From Thermoproteota archaeon (GTDB lineage Archaea; Thermoproteota; Thermoprotei_A; Sulfolobales; Desulfurococcaceae): a DNA stretch of 14,421 nt. Positions 13,424 to 14,421 of this stretch are shown one piece after another (positions within the stretch are counted from its first letter, which is position 1; each line of letters starts with the position of its first letter). Made by a program: the position numbers and the translations under genes. The stretch covers positions 1-14,421 of the forward strand of contig JAADCY010000237.1 of the NCBI GenBank assembly GCA_013154205.1, read 5' to 3'. The notes beneath the pieces are model-generated. The model ran no database searches. It had not been told where the DNA came from and was given only the letters and a program-made list of their open reading frames with translations.

Positions 13424-14421
13424 CTACTGCACCTTAGCGCCGCATATAGGGCAGTAGTTAGCCTCTACCGGGACGACGTGGCCGTTAGGACACCATTTCA
13501 ACTGGTGTCCACAGTATGGGCAGAACCTAGCTCCCTGGGGTATTGGGGCTTTGCCGCAGTAAGGGCATCTAGGAGTATATCCTCCTGGTGCCGCTGCGCC
13601 TGGCTGGGTGGGCTGGCCCTGCTGGGCTGGTTGTTGGGGCTGCTGATAAGCTGTCGGCGGGGGCGGCTGGAGCGCCCATGGTATCGCAACCATTCCTGCT
13701 CCCAGTACGGCTCCGCCTGCCTTCGTATCTTTTATTGCCTCGGCGAACTTCCTAGCGGTTTCCTGCTGTACTAGGTATGGGGCGGCTGTTCCTTGTAGTA
13801 TCCAGAACATTCTCTCACGGTATTCGGGCGGCACGTCTAGTCCTTCGAACACAAGGTCTTCCAGCTCGAGGCCTATTTCTCGGAAAGCTGGCCGTAATGC
13901 TATGAGGGCTTTCTTGCCAGCTTCCGCCGCTTTCATGTATAGGTCTCGTATGCTTGACTGGCTTATGAACGCCATGAGCTTTGTGAGGAAGTATCCCCTG
14001 ATGTAGTCGTCGAGTTCTTCGGTTGTGTATCTCTCGTCGGGGCCTACGACTTTGTTGACGAATAGTCCTGGGTCGTTGACCCTGTAGTAGTAGCTACCAT
14101 GGAACTTTACGGGTATGAGTTCTACTGTCTGGCTCTGCCCTCCGAATCTGCCTTGTTTACGTGTTATGTTGACGAATACTATTATTGCGCGGAAAATACT
14201 CTGCCCATACACTCCTTCGACGAGTCCTTTGAGGAAAGGCACGTTCTGCGTATCGAGAACATGTCTGCCTGGACCTAGGACACCATATACTTTTCCGTCC
14301 CGGTAAAATACCGCTCTCTCCCACTCCTTAACAACTACGACGCTCCCCCACGGGATTACCTCGTCCGGATACCTCCACACTATATCGTCCGGGGAAGCAT
14401 CTTTCCACTCTATGAGCTTGG
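13424..14421 (-). CDS. SPFH/band-7 protein with C-terminal double zinc ribbon, 5' end beyond right edge
   Basis: A stomatin/prohibitin-like protein of the COG4260 type. The frame does not start at GTG 14380: it stays open to the edge and reads KLIEWKDASPDDI immediately before VWRYPDEVIPWGS, the usual N-terminal sequence of this family. About 331 residues are visible and only the first few are missing. The SPFH core runs from WGSVVVVKEWERAVFYRDGK through the FGPGRH-like VLGPGRHVLDT and a strand/helix region to LEDLVFEGLDVPPEYRERM. A short hydrophobic stretch, then a Pro/Gln linker (about 238-268, counting from 14380), lead to two zinc ribbons: C272/C275/C287/C290 and C297/C310/C313 plus a His-containing site. 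SPFH proteins oligomerise at membranes into scaffolds. Two zinc-ribbon membrane genes follow directly (2-nt gap, then a 1-nt overlap). Confidence 0.9.
   Translation of the reverse strand, partial: KLIEWKDASPDDIVWRYPDEVIPWGSVVVVKEWERAVFYRDGKVYGVLGPGRHVLDTQNVPFLKGLVEGVYGQSIFRAIIVFVNITRKQGRFGGQSQTVELIPVKFHGSYYYRVNDPGLFVNKVVGPDERYTTEELDDYIRGYFLTKLMAFISQSSIRDLYMKAAEAGKKALIALRPAFREIGLELEDLVFEGLDVPPEYRERMFWILQGTAAPYLVQQETARKFAEAIKDTKAGGAVLGAGMVAIPWALQPPPPTAYQQPQQPAQQGQPTQPGAAAPGGYTPRCPYCGKAPIPQGARFCPYCGHQLKWCPNGHVVPVEANYCPICGAKVQ

Noticed and set aside
1..14421. tRNA, rRNA, CRISPR repeats, insertion sequences, C/D-box RNAs
   Set aside because: Reading the intergenic regions on both strands by eye showed no cloverleaf, no spaced direct repeats, no transposase and no paired C/D boxes. 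A covariance-model scan would be more sensitive than this reading.

Overview
The window looks like chromosome from a hyperthermophilic crenarchaeon, most likely a member of the Desulfurococcales. The grounds are compact gene packing, heavy use of AGG/AGA and ATA codons, frequent GTG and TTG starts behind GGTGAT-type Shine-Dalgarno (SD) sites, TATA/BRE-like promoters, no bacterial-type promoters, and proteins with archaeal architectures. I see no rRNA, tRNA, insertion sequence or CRISPR array. No gene-free stretch exceeds about 230 bases. Both outermost genes run off the window.

Left part (1-3644, all minus strand): an edge-truncated membrane-anchored protein of unknown function lies downstream of an MFS transporter. 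Next come a small zinc-ribbon protein, an XdhC/CoxI-family molybdenum-enzyme maturation factor, and a small unknown protein overlapping the XdhC start.

Centre left (3842-6742, plus strand): four genes that together look like a small-GTPase-regulator type module. They are an AT-rich gene of unknown function (perhaps DUF2226-like), a Roadblock/LC7 protein, a protein whose order of helices and strands resembles the V4R/Bet3 (TRAPP) fold, and a Roadblock-like domain fused to two zinc ribbons and two membrane helices. No GTPase gene is in the window.

Centre (6862-9878): a DUF1028 (predicted Ntn-hydrolase) gene converges on a membrane-anchored PEBP/YbhB-type gene. Then comes a divergent locus. A membrane-anchored His/Cys-rich protein is on the minus strand. 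A six-helix membrane protein with a His-rich outer loop, translationally coupled to a winged-helix regulator, is on the plus strand. A perfect 22-bp palindrome sits between the two transcription units. I read this as a possible self-regulated metal-handling system, which is an inference.

Right part (9875-14421, minus strand): a four-gene run reading from the right edge. It encodes an SPFH/band-7 protein with C-terminal zinc ribbons (5' end outside the window), two tandem paralogous zinc-ribbon membrane proteins that appear to be an old duplication, and an alkaline-phosphatase-superfamily phosphodiesterase.

Several starts were moved inward from the longest reading frame because an SD site, a TATA box or the family N-terminus points to an internal codon. 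These are stated gene by gene.
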